The notes below the pieces were generated by a model, which was not told the origin of the DNA, ran no database searches, and worked only from the letters and a program-made list of their open reading frames with translations. The translations under genes and the position numbers were made by a program. A stretch of 64,000 bases of DNA from assembly GCA_020353515.1 (NCBI GenBank), contig CP070695.1, positions 756,957 through 820,956 of the forward strand, written 5' to 3'. This document shows, piece by piece, positions 8,492-17,451 of the stretch. Origin of the DNA: Candidatus Heimdallarchaeota archaeon. GTDB taxonomy: Archaea > Asgardarchaeota > Heimdallarchaeia > Hodarchaeales > Hodarchaeaceae. How positions within the stretch are numbered: the stretch's first letter is position 1; each line of letters opens with the position of its first letter.

Positions 8492-9460
8492 TTATTCACG
8501 CCTGGGTGCTTTGACTTCTTCTAGAATCTTTTCAACAATCACTTCAGATGAAGTCCCTGATAACCAAGAACTGATCTCGAGTATTATTCTATGAGCTAAT
8601 GTAATAGATGCAAGCTCTTTAACATCTTGTGGGATGACATAATCCCGACCATTTAATGCCGCGTTGGCTCGTGATATAGCCATTAGGTCTAACGATCCTC
8701 GAGGCGATGATCCAACCTTAACTGACTCTAATTCACGGGTTCGTGTGACAATCTCGACAATATATTCTTTAATTTCCTCGGAAACATGAACTTCCTCAAT
8801 TGAACGCTGCATCTCATAAAAAGTAGGTCGGTCAGTTATCTTGGAAACATCAAAACTTTTTTTCTTCCGATTAATTCGATTTGATAATATTACTTTTTCC
8901 GCTTCTTTTGAAGGATAACCAATTCGGATCATTGCGAGAAATCGGTCAATTTGAGCTTCAGGTAATGCAAATGTTCCTTCGAGTTCCAACGGATTTTGTG
9001 TTGCAACAACTAAAAATGGTTTATTTTTAGATAAAGGATATGTAATCCCTCCAACAGTTACTTGATACTCACCCATTGCCTCTAGTAAGGCACTTTGAGT
9101 TTTAGGTGTGGCTCGATTAATTTCATCAGTAAGAATGATGTCCGAAAAAATGGGTCCTGGTTTAAACTCAAAATCATTCGTTTTCTGATTGTAAATCTCT
9201 GAACCAGTTAGATCCTGAGGTAATAAATCAGGAGTAAATTGGATCCGATTAAAATCACAACCTAGTGCTGTTGCAAATGATCTGCAAATCATAGTTTTCG
9301 CTAAACCAGGGTAATCTTCAAAGAGAATATGTCCATCAGCTAGAAATGCTAGGATTACTTTCCGAAGAACATCATTTTTACCAATAATGTGTCGAGAAAC
9401 TTCAGTTAAGATTTCATTACATATTTTTGAGGTTTCATCTATCTGCATAGCTGGAATCAC
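8492..9460 (-). CDS. MoxR-family AAA+ ATPase
   Basis: This 322-residue cytoplasmic ATPase carries a Walker A region in LFEDYPGLAKTM, Walker B in ILTDEINRA, sensor 1 in ATQNPLELEGTFALPEAQIDRF, and a C-terminal helical lid with SPRGSLDL. MoxR ATPases act as chaperones that fold or activate partner complexes, usually with a DUF58 protein encoded beside them, as here. The gene starts at a GTG overlapping the previous gene's TGA (GTGA), so it is coupled to it. An ATG at 9448 is an alternative start. All core residues for ATP hydrolysis seem present. Confidence 0.93.
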   Translation of the reverse strand: MIPAMQIDETSKICNEILTEVSRHIIGKNDVLRKVILAFLADGHILFEDYPGLAKTMICRSFATALGCDFNRIQFTPDLLPQDLTGSEIYNQKTNDFEFKPGPIFSDIILTDEINRATPKTQSALLEAMGEYQVTVGGITYPLSKNKPFLVVATQNPLELEGTFALPEAQIDRFLAMIRIGYPSKEAEKVILSNRINRKKKSFDVSKITDRPTFYEMQRSIEEVHVSEEIKEYIVEIVTRTRELESVKVGSSPRGSLDLMAISRANAALNGRDYVIPQDVKELASITLAHRIILEISSWLSGTSSEVIVEKILEEVKAPRRE

Positions 9461-9936
9461 TCCATTTCAGAAATCAATGTGATGCCTAGTAGTTGTTGGA
9501 CTTCATCTATGGTTTGGAAATAGCGTTTAGAAAGTCCTTTTCTTTGGGATCGTTCAGAAAGACCAATAAGATTCAATTGAAGATCGAACCATTCGTCAGG
9601 ATCGGATAGGAGGAGTTCTAGGTTTTCACTAAGATTTTTACTATCACTACTTTCTGTCGTATTATCACTGAGTTCCATATAGTCTTTAATCAATTGAGAT
9701 AATAAAAAAGCAATTTTTTTCTGTTGTCTTGGATAGAAACTTGACGTAAGTCGAAAAAAATCATTAAAAGATTCACTGTGAGGTCGTGGGGGATTTTTAT
9801 ATTCTATTCTCGATTTCTCGAAGTTATAAGTCTTTTGTTTCATTCGTTTTAGTCTGTACGAGTTTATCGCCCAAATTGTAAGAAAAATTACTAAAATAAG
9901 CAAAATAATATACATAAAAAGATATAGTCCATCCAT
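9457..9936 (-). CDS. Membrane-anchored DUF4129-like protein of the MoxR operon
   Basis: This 159-residue protein has a single N-terminal membrane helix (about residues 5-25, rich in I and L), then a basic linker and a cytoplasmic helical domain. The arrangement of one helix plus a small helical domain of the YxxL-type resembles the DUF4129 tails that accompany MoxR-DUF58 clusters, but the match is loose. The start is ATG, one base after the upstream gene's stop, and its own end overlaps the MoxR gene. Function is unknown; a membrane adaptor for the ATPase is a reasonable guess. Confidence 0.65.
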   Translation of the reverse strand: MDGLYLFMYIILLILVIFLTIWAINSYRLKRMKQKTYNFEKSRIEYKNPPRPHSESFNDFFRLTSSFYPRQQKKIAFLLSQLIKDYMELSDNTTESSDSKNLSENLELLLSDPDEWFDLQLNLIGLSERSQRKGLSKRYFQTIDEVQQLLGITLISEME

Positions 9937-9937
9937 C

Positions 9938-10921
9938 TTAATCCTCTATTTCTTCATCTACTTTATTTTCATGAGTCGAATCGGAAGAAAAAATGATTTT
10001 CATAGTCAACGACTTGGCTAAATCGACTTGTTGATCCGAAATAGCATGATCTGAGAATTTAACCTCTTCAAACACATTCGTTAAGTTTTCTATCAAAGGA
10101 GGAGAGGTCAAAGTCTTTTTGACCACATCTTGACTAAATTCTGTAGGAGTAAAATTAAGTGAACTATCTGCTCCACGTTCTTCAAGAGCTGTAGATGCTT
10201 GGTAATAGCACTCTAAGACAGTTCTCATCTTAAATTGGTTTTCTTGTTCATCTTCTAGAATGGTTTCAGTCTCCTCGAAGTCAATCCCCACATCTTTAGA
10301 CCTTCGTTTAATTATTAACATGAACAATAGGGGTGCAAAAAACAAAAAAATAAGAAAAAAGATACTCAAAGATTGGAAAAAATCACTGAAATCTACTAGA
10401 TTAACTGGTGGAGAAATTGGCTGGGTTGATTCTGTTTTTTGTTGAGTCTCAAGTGTTTCAGTATAAGGAGTGGTATCGGTGGGAATGGTGGTTGCATTAT
10501 AACTTGGTATAATAGGTTCTTCTTCTCCTTCTTCTTCCTGAATGGTTGCTCCAATTATAGCAGCAATAATCAAAAAACCTATTACAAGCACTCCGATTGA
10601 CTGAATGAGGAAAAACCAAGGATGATTATGCTTTTTACGGTAATTTAAATAGATATAAATTCCAGAGAATACAGGAAGAATAACCCCTAAAACCTCAAAT
10701 AAAATGAAATTTAATGTCAAAAAGGGTGGATTCTTAATGATTCCTGACATTTGCCCCAATGACACTTGAGTGAAAGTCACAGTCAGTAAAAGAAGACAAA
10801 GAATAAGAAATTCTTTACGAAGTACGAAGTCGAAATCCTTAGTATTCACTTTGAATCCTACTGCTGTGTGTTTGATTGTGATAATTGATTTTTTACTTAT
10901 TACCTTTTTCTCTTGATGCAA
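9938..10921 (-). CDS. Polytopic membrane protein with DUF4129-like C-terminal domain
   Basis: First gene of the MoxR operon, 327 residues. It has about three membrane helices between residues 33 and 140, a Thr/Pro-rich extracellular stretch of about 45 residues, a fourth helix near residue 180, and then a cytoplasmic domain. The last part (VLECYYQASTALEERGADSSLNFTPTEF) matches the DUF4129 pattern of an alpha-helical tail with a TPxEF motif. Such proteins often occur with MoxR and DUF58, sometimes fused to a transglutaminase domain; no transglutaminase is encoded in this operon. The start is a TTG preceded by GTGAG. Confidence 0.75.
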   Translation of the reverse strand: MHQEKKVISKKSIITIKHTAVGFKVNTKDFDFVLRKEFLILCLLLLTVTFTQVSLGQMSGIIKNPPFLTLNFILFEVLGVILPVFSGIYIYLNYRKKHNHPWFFLIQSIGVLVIGFLIIAAIIGATIQEEEGEEEPIIPSYNATTIPTDTTPYTETLETQQKTESTQPISPPVNLVDFSDFFQSLSIFFLIFLFFAPLLFMLIIKRRSKDVGIDFEETETILEDEQENQFKMRTVLECYYQASTALEERGADSSLNFTPTEFSQDVVKKTLTSPPLIENLTNVFEEVKFSDHAISDQQVDLAKSLTMKIIFSSDSTHENKVDEEIED

Positions 10922-11173
10922 ATTCTCACGATTTTAATGGATTTCCTATTTGTAGTTTTATCCAAATTTTTTTAAATAGAGTATTCGTTATTATTAGAGG
11001 GAAGAAATTCTAAAACACGATTTTGTGAACCTCTGTACAAATAGAACATAGATGAATATTAATTGCTGTTTTCGAATCGAACTTAGCTTTAATCTGTTCT
11101 CTCTTGATGAGTAGAAGAATAGACTTATAAATTTGGAGAAAGGTGAATTAGGAAAGGAAAAGAGGCAGGATAA

Positions 11174-11602
11174 ATGTTCATTTACTGGATTGATAAACAA
11201 CGTTTAGCTGGATCTAGTGAACCTAATTTAGAAGATTTTCCTTTTCTTAAAACCCTTGAATGGGGGGGGATGGTTAATCTTCAAGAAAAATCATCAACAG
11301 AGGAGTTAGCATCCCTTTTAGCGATACCATATTTGCATTTGCCGATCGAGGATTTCTCAACACCTACTGAAACTGATTTGGAAACAATACTTGAATTCTT
11401 CCTTGAATGTCAGAATGAAAATCCCAATTTACCAGTATTAATTCACTGTACAGCAGGACATGGAAGAACTGGTACAGTAATTGCTGCACTCTTAGTTGTT
11501 ATTGACCGTATTATGCCTGAAGAAGCCATCAAATTTGTGAGAGGAGTGAACCCTCTTGCAATTGAAACCAAGGATCAAGAAGAATTTATCAAAAGCCTCT
11601 AA
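11174..11602 (+). CDS. Dual-specificity-type protein tyrosine phosphatase
   Basis: This compact 142-residue phosphatase carries the cysteine-phosphatase P-loop HCTAGHGRTGT (residues about 93-103), which fits HCxxGxxR(S/T). The general-acid region is probably the aspartate in LPIEDFSTP (about residue 58). The size and the order of acid loop then P-loop fit atypical dual-specificity phosphatases, with affinity to archaeal PTPs and Cdc14-like enzymes. The substrate is unknown. It stands alone between a divergent operon and a membrane-protein gene. Start ATG 11174. Confidence 0.88.
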   Translation: MFIYWIDKQRLAGSSEPNLEDFPFLKTLEWGGMVNLQEKSSTEELASLLAIPYLHLPIEDFSTPTETDLETILEFFLECQNENPNLPVLIHCTAGHGRTGTVIAALLVVIDRIMPEEAIKFVRGVNPLAIETKDQEEFIKSL

Positions 11603-11758
11603 ATACCTTTTCTAGCTCTTTACGAAAGCTACTTTCTTCTAAAGGATGATTTCTTCGCTACATTATAAGAAAGATAAATATCCTATGTCGGATCCACAGT
11701 CTATAGAAAAATAGAAAATAAAACAGTAACGAAATAAGACCATAAGGAATAACGGATT

Positions 11759-12337
11759 ATGACTCGCTCCTCAAGTATCCTTGGTACAGTATTAGCAATT
11801 ATAGGATTTCTATTACCATCATTTATTCTTATATGGACTGGTAATGAATCAGTTGTGATGATCTTAGCAGCAGGGTATTTTTTTCTATGGGGTTATTATG
11901 ACATAGATTTAGGGTGGTTTGGATCTGCTAGTGATTCTGGGCTCCATTTATTTAACTTGAATTGGTATCTCGATCCTTCGAACATTTCTCAAGGATCGGA
12001 GCTCATTGATGCATATTTAAATAGTCTTAGTACGGCTATTTACCCTGGAAATTTTGGAGATAAAGGATTGGATATCTCTGGGATAACTTTTGGGTTATCA
12101 CTCCTTATTATTGTAATAGCTATTTTCTTAGGTTTAGTTAGGAAGGAACATCCTAAAATATCTGGATTATTATATGTCATTGGAGCAGCGGTTGGTCTTT
12201 CATCGTTATTATTAATATGGAATAATGCTACTAATCTAACGTTTATTGGTGGTGGGGTTGAAGATAATTTTCTCCCAGTACCTCTAGGAAGTCTTCTTGT
12301 TTTAATAGCTGGGATATGGAATCTTGTGAAATCATAA
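11759..12337 (+). CDS. Membrane protein, about five helices
   Basis: This 192-residue protein has hydrophobic segments near residues 5-24, 30-50, 103-125, 133-153 and 170-190, with a longer polar loop of about 50 residues between the second and third. No motif for transport or catalysis is recognisable. It is followed after 35 bases by the DnaJ-type zinc protein on the same strand, so the two may be co-transcribed. I do not recognise a family. Confidence 0.7.
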   Translation: MTRSSSILGTVLAIIGFLLPSFILIWTGNESVVMILAAGYFFLWGYYDIDLGWFGSASDSGLHLFNLNWYLDPSNISQGSELIDAYLNSLSTAIYPGNFGDKGLDISGITFGLSLLIIVIAIFLGLVRKEHPKISGLLYVIGAAVGLSSLLLIWNNATNLTFIGGGVEDNFLPVPLGSLLVLIAGIWNLVKS

Positions 12338-12372
12338 ATTCATTGTCAAATTAAATCACCGAGAGTGAGAAA

Positions 12373-13452
12373 ATGAAAATACAAACGTCTGATGCAGATG
12401 AAGTATTTAATAAATGGTTGACGAAAGTTGATTCAAAAAAATTGAAAAAATCATTCGGAATTGAAAAAGAAGCAATTACAGCAGCTGAAAGCGTAAAAAA
12501 TGTTGAGAAATCAGCTTTTCTTTTTTTCTATTCAGAGATTCAAAAGAAAAAGAGTCTTGGAGCAAAAGAACAAAAGCCTGAAAAAATTAATGCGTCAAAA
12601 TTAGCAGACATCACCTTCTATTCATTTTCATCTGAAGGTGTTAAAACAGACACTTGGAAGGAAAAAAAGGATTTTGTACCACTGATTAAAAATCTCAAAG
12701 AATTAAGATGTAAGAGATGTGACGGAAAAGGAACAGAAAAATGTGGACATTGTAATAATTCTCGACTAATCACTTGTGATGAGTGCAAAGGAAAAGAAAT
12801 TAAGTGTGATAAATGTAAAGGGTCAGGGAATCACACAATTACTTTGGAAGTTAAAGAAATAAACAAAAAGGGGGAAGAAAAAACAAGCAAAATCGAGAAA
12901 GCAACCAGATGTCCTTCCTGCTTTGGATCGGGAAAATTTAATTGTCATAAATGTGGAGGAACTGGAAAAATTGTGTGTTACGAATGTAAGGGTAATCCAA
13001 AAACTTGTCGTGAATGTAATGGACATGGACTATTCTATGAATTCTATAAAAGTCCAGTACCACTAATCATTACTCCTAGTAAGCAATTTTATTCATTTAT
13101 GGTGAAAAAAGACGAATGGATGTTGAAAGACAAGTATTATAATCAGAAATTGGAATCTGCTGAGTCTTATCCCTTTCAAGACCCAAGAGACTTGAATGAG
13201 AAGGAATTAAAAGAGTTATTCGGGGTAATTTCTCTAGATAAGGAGCTGAGAAAATGTATCGAGGATACAAAAAAGGCCTTTGAGGAGATGGAAAAAGAAT
13301 ATAAGAAGGGAAAATCCTTTGAACGACCTTTAAGGCCAATTTTATTAGTATTTCTTCTTCGAATGTATATCGAGACTCCAAAAAGGAAAAAATTTGATAT
13401 TTATGCTTTAGGGACAAAAAATAAGTATATAATTATGACAAATCAATTTTAA
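12373..13452 (+). CDS. DnaJ-type cysteine-rich zinc protein without J domain
   Basis: This 359-residue protein has a central region (residues about 115-225) with repeated CxxC(x)G pairs: CKRCDGKG, CGHCNN, CDECKG, CDKCKGSG, CPSCFGSG, CHKCGGTG, CYECKG, CRECNGHG. This is the zinc-finger organisation of DnaJ/Hsp40, but extended to eight CxxC pairs rather than four, with a KEI-rich insertion in the middle. There is no HPD motif, so no J domain and no direct activation of Hsp70. The N-terminal 110 residues and the C-terminal 130 are charged and helical. A chaperone or thiol role is possible but unproven. A GAGAGTGAG ribosome-binding stretch precedes the ATG. Confidence 0.7.
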   Translation: MKIQTSDADEVFNKWLTKVDSKKLKKSFGIEKEAITAAESVKNVEKSAFLFFYSEIQKKKSLGAKEQKPEKINASKLADITFYSFSSEGVKTDTWKEKKDFVPLIKNLKELRCKRCDGKGTEKCGHCNNSRLITCDECKGKEIKCDKCKGSGNHTITLEVKEINKKGEEKTSKIEKATRCPSCFGSGKFNCHKCGGTGKIVCYECKGNPKTCRECNGHGLFYEFYKSPVPLIITPSKQFYSFMVKKDEWMLKDKYYNQKLESAESYPFQDPRDLNEKELKELFGVISLDKELRKCIEDTKKAFEEMEKEYKKGKSFERPLRPILLVFLLRMYIETPKRKKFDIYALGTKNKYIIMTNQF

Positions 13453-13465
13453 GTAATTGGGGATA

Positions 13466-14614
13466 CTAATCTGAACCATTGGATGGAGTGACGACCCCTT
13501 TTAAAAATTTCGTTATCACTGATTCAACCTCTAGTACCTCTGCAATCGGAACTCGTTCATTGGCACAATGAATAGCTTTTGGATCACCAGGTCCATATAT
13601 AACAAAAGGGATAGGATGAGGAGCTTGAGTAACCAGGACTGCTGCGTCAGTTCCGTAATTTAATCCGATTGGATTTTTATTCTCACTCTCTTCCATAAAT
13701 AGCCTAACAAATTCATTTTCCGGAGAATTAGACACAGGTTGCATAATCTGACTTATTTCTGTAGTAAAACTCGCAAGACTTGTTTTACTATAATACTGGA
13801 TAATTTCAGAGATCTTATTCGCATAAATTTCTGGATCTATAGGAGGAACAAGGCGGTAATCACAGTGAACTTTCGCATTCTCTGGTACTACATTTGCAGA
13901 TTTTCCTCCTTTGAATTTTCCTATATTTAGTGTACTTTGGCCAAGTATAGGGTCGATGTCTTTTGGTAAATGCTTATGTAGAAGAGGAAATAATTGTGTG
14001 AGTTCCTCTATTGCGTTTATTCCTTTTTCAGGTGTTGAACCGTGTGCAGCTTTACCAAACGATTCTATTTTGAACCAGAGGACTCCTTTTTCTGCGATTC
14101 CTACATTCATTGCTGTTGGTTCAGTCACAATGAGAAAATCAGCTTTATCCAGAATTCCTAATTTCATCACTGCTTTTGCTCCACCAAGTCCTACCTCTTC
14201 ATCAGAAGTCCCGATAAATGTTATCTTGTAATCTAAATTATCCAAGTTATCTGTTGATTCATTTAGGGATTTCAAAGCCCCGAGGCAAGCTGACACGCCA
14301 CCTTTCATATCAGCTGAACCCCGACCGTAAATATAACCCTGATATTCTTCCGCTCCGAGGGGATCATACTCCCAGTTTTTTAAATCGCCAACAGGCACGG
14401 TATCTAGGTGTCCACACATTACTATTGACTTAGGTGCATTTCCAAGTGTTAGGATAATATTGGCTTGATTTTTTTTATACCATTGAGTTTCAAATGGGAT
14501 TCTATTGGTTTTTGCCCAATTTTGAATCCAATTAATAATAAGACGTGTATTCCCGGGAGGATTTTCAGAATTCAATCCAATTAATGATCTTAAAATTGCC
14601 AAACAGTTCGACAA
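13466..14614 (-). CDS. M20 family metallopeptidase (ArgE/DapE-like amidohydrolase)
   Basis: This 382-residue enzyme belongs to the dizinc M20 family that includes acetylornithine deacetylase, succinyl-diaminopimelate desuccinylase and carboxypeptidases. The metal/catalytic motif CGHLDTVPVGD (His and Asp), the GRGSADMKGG stretch with the bridging aspartate, the catalytic TSDEEVGLGGA and the final PGDPKAIHCANE histidine are all present, so it should be active. A dimerisation domain lies in the middle (about residues 175-290). The substrate cannot be fixed from sequence. The start is a TTG four bases after a small zinc-protein gene, implying co-transcription. Confidence 0.9.
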   Translation of the reverse strand: MSNCLAILRSLIGLNSENPPGNTRLIINWIQNWAKTNRIPFETQWYKKNQANIILTLGNAPKSIVMCGHLDTVPVGDLKNWEYDPLGAEEYQGYIYGRGSADMKGGVSACLGALKSLNESTDNLDNLDYKITFIGTSDEEVGLGGAKAVMKLGILDKADFLIVTEPTAMNVGIAEKGVLWFKIESFGKAAHGSTPEKGINAIEELTQLFPLLHKHLPKDIDPILGQSTLNIGKFKGGKSANVVPENAKVHCDYRLVPPIDPEIYANKISEIIQYYSKTSLASFTTEISQIMQPVSNSPENEFVRLFMEESENKNPIGLNYGTDAAVLVTQAPHPIPFVIYGPGDPKAIHCANERVPIAEVLEVESVITKFLKGVVTPSNGSD

Positions 14615-14617
14615 TAG

Positions 14618-14890
14618 TTATCTTCCCAAATAGGAGTTGCCTTCGGTTGTTGATTTGAGATTTTCATACTGGTTTCGTTCAATTTCAGCAAAAATTGCTC
14701 CTTTGTAACCACAAATATGACAATTGTAATAAGGTGGAGACAAAAACCCGAGAAAACTGTTAAGGTGAACTTCAAGATTATCCCCTAAACAGATCGGACA
14801 CACTTTGATAACATCTTTAGCTGATCCTCGACGAATATATCTTCGGATATCTCTGAGATTTTTTAAGAATTGGCGCATTCTAATCATCAA
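14618..14890 (-). CDS. Small zinc-ribbon protein
   Basis: This 90-residue protein has a basic N-terminus and a single zinc-ribbon motif, CPICLGDN then YNCHICGYKG, giving two CxxC pairs about 25 residues apart. No other domain is visible. It lies immediately upstream of the M20 peptidase on the same strand and may be co-expressed. Small zinc ribbons of this kind are common in archaea and often bind nucleic acid or partner proteins; the role here is unknown. Confidence 0.65.
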   Translation of the reverse strand: MMIRMRQFLKNLRDIRRYIRRGSAKDVIKVCPICLGDNLEVHLNSFLGFLSPPYYNCHICGYKGAIFAEIERNQYENLKSTTEGNSYLGR

Positions 14891-15052
14891 ATGTAAAGAG
14901 GAGTATTTTTATCTACTTTTTGTGTACGATTTTTAAAACATGTTTCTTAAAAACGTTAAAATTGGTAACTTTTTTATTTCCCTTTCTAAACATAGTATGT
15001 AACAAAAAAGTATTTAGATTAATGTTTCCTCTAAAAATTAGGTAATTACCTG

Positions 15053-15625
15053 TTGATCGGAATGTCAAGGCCTCTTACATACAACTTTTTAGCGAAGATT
15101 TTACTATTAGGTGAATTTCGTGTTGGCAAGTCGTCAATGGTTCTTCGTTATGTTGAGGATAGATTTCCAGGAGATTATATGGCAACAATAGGTGCCAATT
15201 TTCTAGTCAAAACAGTGAATCTTCCCTTCGAAGGCATGGAATTTAAAGTTGGGCTTCAAATTTGGGATATCGGAGGGCATGCTCGATCATCTCAAGTTGG
15301 ACGAGTATTTTTTCAAGGGGTTTCTGGAGCCCTTTTGGTTTATGATATGACCCGAAAAGAGACTCTAGGAAAATTACCCTTATGGATTGATCAATTGAAG
15401 AAATTTTCACCTGACGTAAGTATGTATCTAGTAGGCAATAAAAATGACTTAGTCGACGAAAGACAAGTCACACCGGATGAGGGGAAAGAAGCTAAAAATA
15501 GCATGCAAATGGTCAATTTTTTTGAGACAAGCGCAAAAACTGGAGATTATATACAAGAAACCTTTGAAGATTTAGCGAGACTTCTTGTAGAGACGAATCG
15601 TGATAAAATCACTCCTCCCGAGTAG
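15053..15625 (+). CDS. Ras-like small GTPase with Sar1-like GGH switch II
   Basis: This 190-residue GTPase has G1 GEFRVGKSS (residues 20-28), a switch I threonine near 46 (TIGANF), G3 WDIGGH (71-76), G4 NKND (129-132) and G5 SAK (160-162). The residue after the invariant glycine pair is histidine (H76) where Ras has the catalytic glutamine; Sar1 and some Arf-family proteins also read DxGGH. The overall body is Ras/Rab-like. No C-terminal prenylation cysteine is present. The start may be TTG 15053 or ATG 15062; the latter is more usual and loses only three residues. It is convergent with an unknown gene on the other strand. Confidence 0.92.
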   Translation: MIGMSRPLTYNFLAKILLLGEFRVGKSSMVLRYVEDRFPGDYMATIGANFLVKTVNLPFEGMEFKVGLQIWDIGGHARSSQVGRVFFQGVSGALLVYDMTRKETLGKLPLWIDQLKKFSPDVSMYLVGNKNDLVDERQVTPDEGKEAKNSMQMVNFFETSAKTGDYIQETFEDLARLLVETNRDKITPPE

Positions 15626-15640
15626 ATTAGATAACATACT

Positions 15641-15997
15641 TCATGCTATCATCATCAGGTCTTCAAGAGACCCGACATTTTTCAGTTGAGCCCTATACAT
15701 ATTCACCTCTTCAGAAGAGATTTCTTTATTGCTCATTAAAAAGTCTAGAATATCAAAAAAAATGTCTTTAGCATAGGGGAAATTTGTAGTTACTTCTGGA
15801 AGGGAGGTGAATGCAAAAGTCAATTTATCGGATATTGTTGCATCATCGACCTTTAAGGCATTTCTAATTGTATGAACATAGATTTGATCGTCAGAAATGC
15901 TTTGAGCGATTTTCCTTCTTTTCTTTGCTTCTTGTGAGGCGTCATGGGAAAGCACTGGAACGAAAAGTTTCTTAAAAAAACGAATAAAACGGTTCAT
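15641..15997 (-). CDS. Small helical protein of unknown function
   Basis: This 118-residue protein has a basic, aromatic N-terminus (about residues 1-15, FIRFFKKLFVPV), which might lie on the membrane surface, and then helical sequence without cysteines or known motifs. It converges on the second small GTPase with 15 bases between the stops. No family was recognised. Start ATG. Confidence 0.6.
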   Translation of the reverse strand: MNRFIRFFKKLFVPVLSHDASQEAKKRRKIAQSISDDQIYVHTIRNALKVDDATISDKLTFAFTSLPEVTTNFPYAKDIFFDILDFLMSNKEISSEEVNMYRAQLKNVGSLEDLMMIA

Positions 15998-16211
15998 TGT
16001 ACTTTGCTCTGTAAATTTCTATACTAGAACTTAAGCTCAAAATATGTAGTCTGGGTATTCTTAACCAGTGTAGATAGAGCTTTTTATCAAATCCTTTTTA
16101 AATTATTTTTGCTTGTCTAATTATACTAGTTTATATGAATTTAAATTTATTATTATACGGATAACTCATGCCAATAATACCTTTGGTAATTTCACGATAG
16201 AGGTCTAAAAC

Positions 16212-17261
16212 TTGACAGAATCACATCAGAGCCATTCTGAAGCGATCGCTGGCGTTCGAATTAAAAGATTTTTAACTATGGCCGTGATGAAACTATCCCA
16301 GGAACTACTAGATCGCTCTCGATCTAATTCAGATGAGACAAAAAAATTAATAGAAAATATGATTGATGATTTAGTTAAATCAAATTTCACTCTATCATCT
16401 TCCGATAATACACTAACTCAAGCAAAACTGTTTTTGGCCTCCTTAGGTTTTTCCCCTTGTGAAATTGAGTGGGCAGAAGACGTTCGATTAGGAAAAGTAC
16501 TTTTAGGAAAGGGACGTATTTGGAGAGCTTCGACAGATGAAGATATGGAGTTAATTAAACTACTCTTATCAGCTGTTGTAAAAGGACTCGGCTTTTCATT
16601 TATTAATTCTAATGTACAGGTCTCTTTCATAGAAGATGAACTTCTCCCTCCCCGTTTTGCTTATGAAATTCAATTTCGAGCTGTTGAGGATGTTTTCGCT
16701 GAATCAATTCAACCAACAAAGGAAAAAACGGAGGTTCTTCTGTCTGCTGGATCTCTACTAAGTCCTATTCTTGGTAGAGGGGTTTCTATTCAAGATGCAA
16801 CACGATTTTTATTGGAAGGAACACAATCAGTAGTAGAAGAATATCAACCTGATCTATTAGAACGTAAAGATATAGAAGATTATCCCCTAAAGTTGGTCGA
16901 AGTTTTTTTCCTTAAACTTCAAGAAAATGACCAATTTGAAGATCAGGCTCATCAAATAGGAGTTTTGATGGTAAAAGGTATTAAACAAGCCTTTCCACAT
17001 CTAAAAAGACACGAAATAATCAAAGGAATTGGTTTACTGCCTCCAGATGAGATTGATGAGCTCCTCTTTTACGGAGACGTGGAAATTTGCGGTAAAGACC
17101 ATCGTGGTAAGAATATTGGCTTCTGTAGCTTTTTAGGACATATTTGGGGTGGGTTTACCTCCGAGGTTCTCGGTAAGAAATTCCGAATGACAGAGGAGCC
17201 TCTTTGTGCTACTGGAACAGGAACTAAATGCATTTTTACTCTAGAAGAAGTTAGGTCATAA
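16212..17261 (+). CDS. V4R domain protein
   Basis: This 349-residue protein ends in a V4R (4-vinyl reductase) domain, recognisable by CSFLGHIWGGFTSEVLGKK and EEPLCATGTGTKCIFTLEE, with the cysteines and glycines typical of this small-molecule-binding fold. V4R domains also occur in the TRAPP-component Bet3 family and in archaeal regulators. The N-terminal part (residues 30-160) looks like a divergent second ligand-binding or V4R-like unit. The start is TTG with GAGGT 8 bases upstream. It may sense a small hydrophobic ligand; the output domain is not clear. Confidence 0.65.
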   Translation: MTESHQSHSEAIAGVRIKRFLTMAVMKLSQELLDRSRSNSDETKKLIENMIDDLVKSNFTLSSSDNTLTQAKLFLASLGFSPCEIEWAEDVRLGKVLLGKGRIWRASTDEDMELIKLLLSAVVKGLGFSFINSNVQVSFIEDELLPPRFAYEIQFRAVEDVFAESIQPTKEKTEVLLSAGSLLSPILGRGVSIQDATRFLLEGTQSVVEEYQPDLLERKDIEDYPLKLVEVFFLKLQENDQFEDQAHQIGVLMVKGIKQAFPHLKRHEIIKGIGLLPPDEIDELLFYGDVEICGKDHRGKNIGFCSFLGHIWGGFTSEVLGKKFRMTEEPLCATGTGTKCIFTLEEVRS

Positions 17262-17451
17262 TCACAAATTTTTAATTCATAGACTTGAAAATTAAATGGC
17301 CATATTGAAAGCTTTTAAAGGAGGTAGAGATACACATTTTTAGCAAATGTGAAACTCGCTTTTCCATTATATTCTCATCCTAAAAACGACCAAACGTTTG
17401 TTAAAATGAGTAAAAAAAATTAATAAATTTCTAAGTAAAGGTGAGTCTTAT

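Noticed and set aside
13911..14231. 106-codon frame opposite the M20 peptidase
   Set aside because: Shadow frame; the M20 motifs lie on the minus strand.
17310..17400. AGGAGGT-like sequence after the V4R gene, with an ATA-started frame
   Set aside because: The frame is only 17 codons and has no coding character; most likely chance purine-rich DNA.
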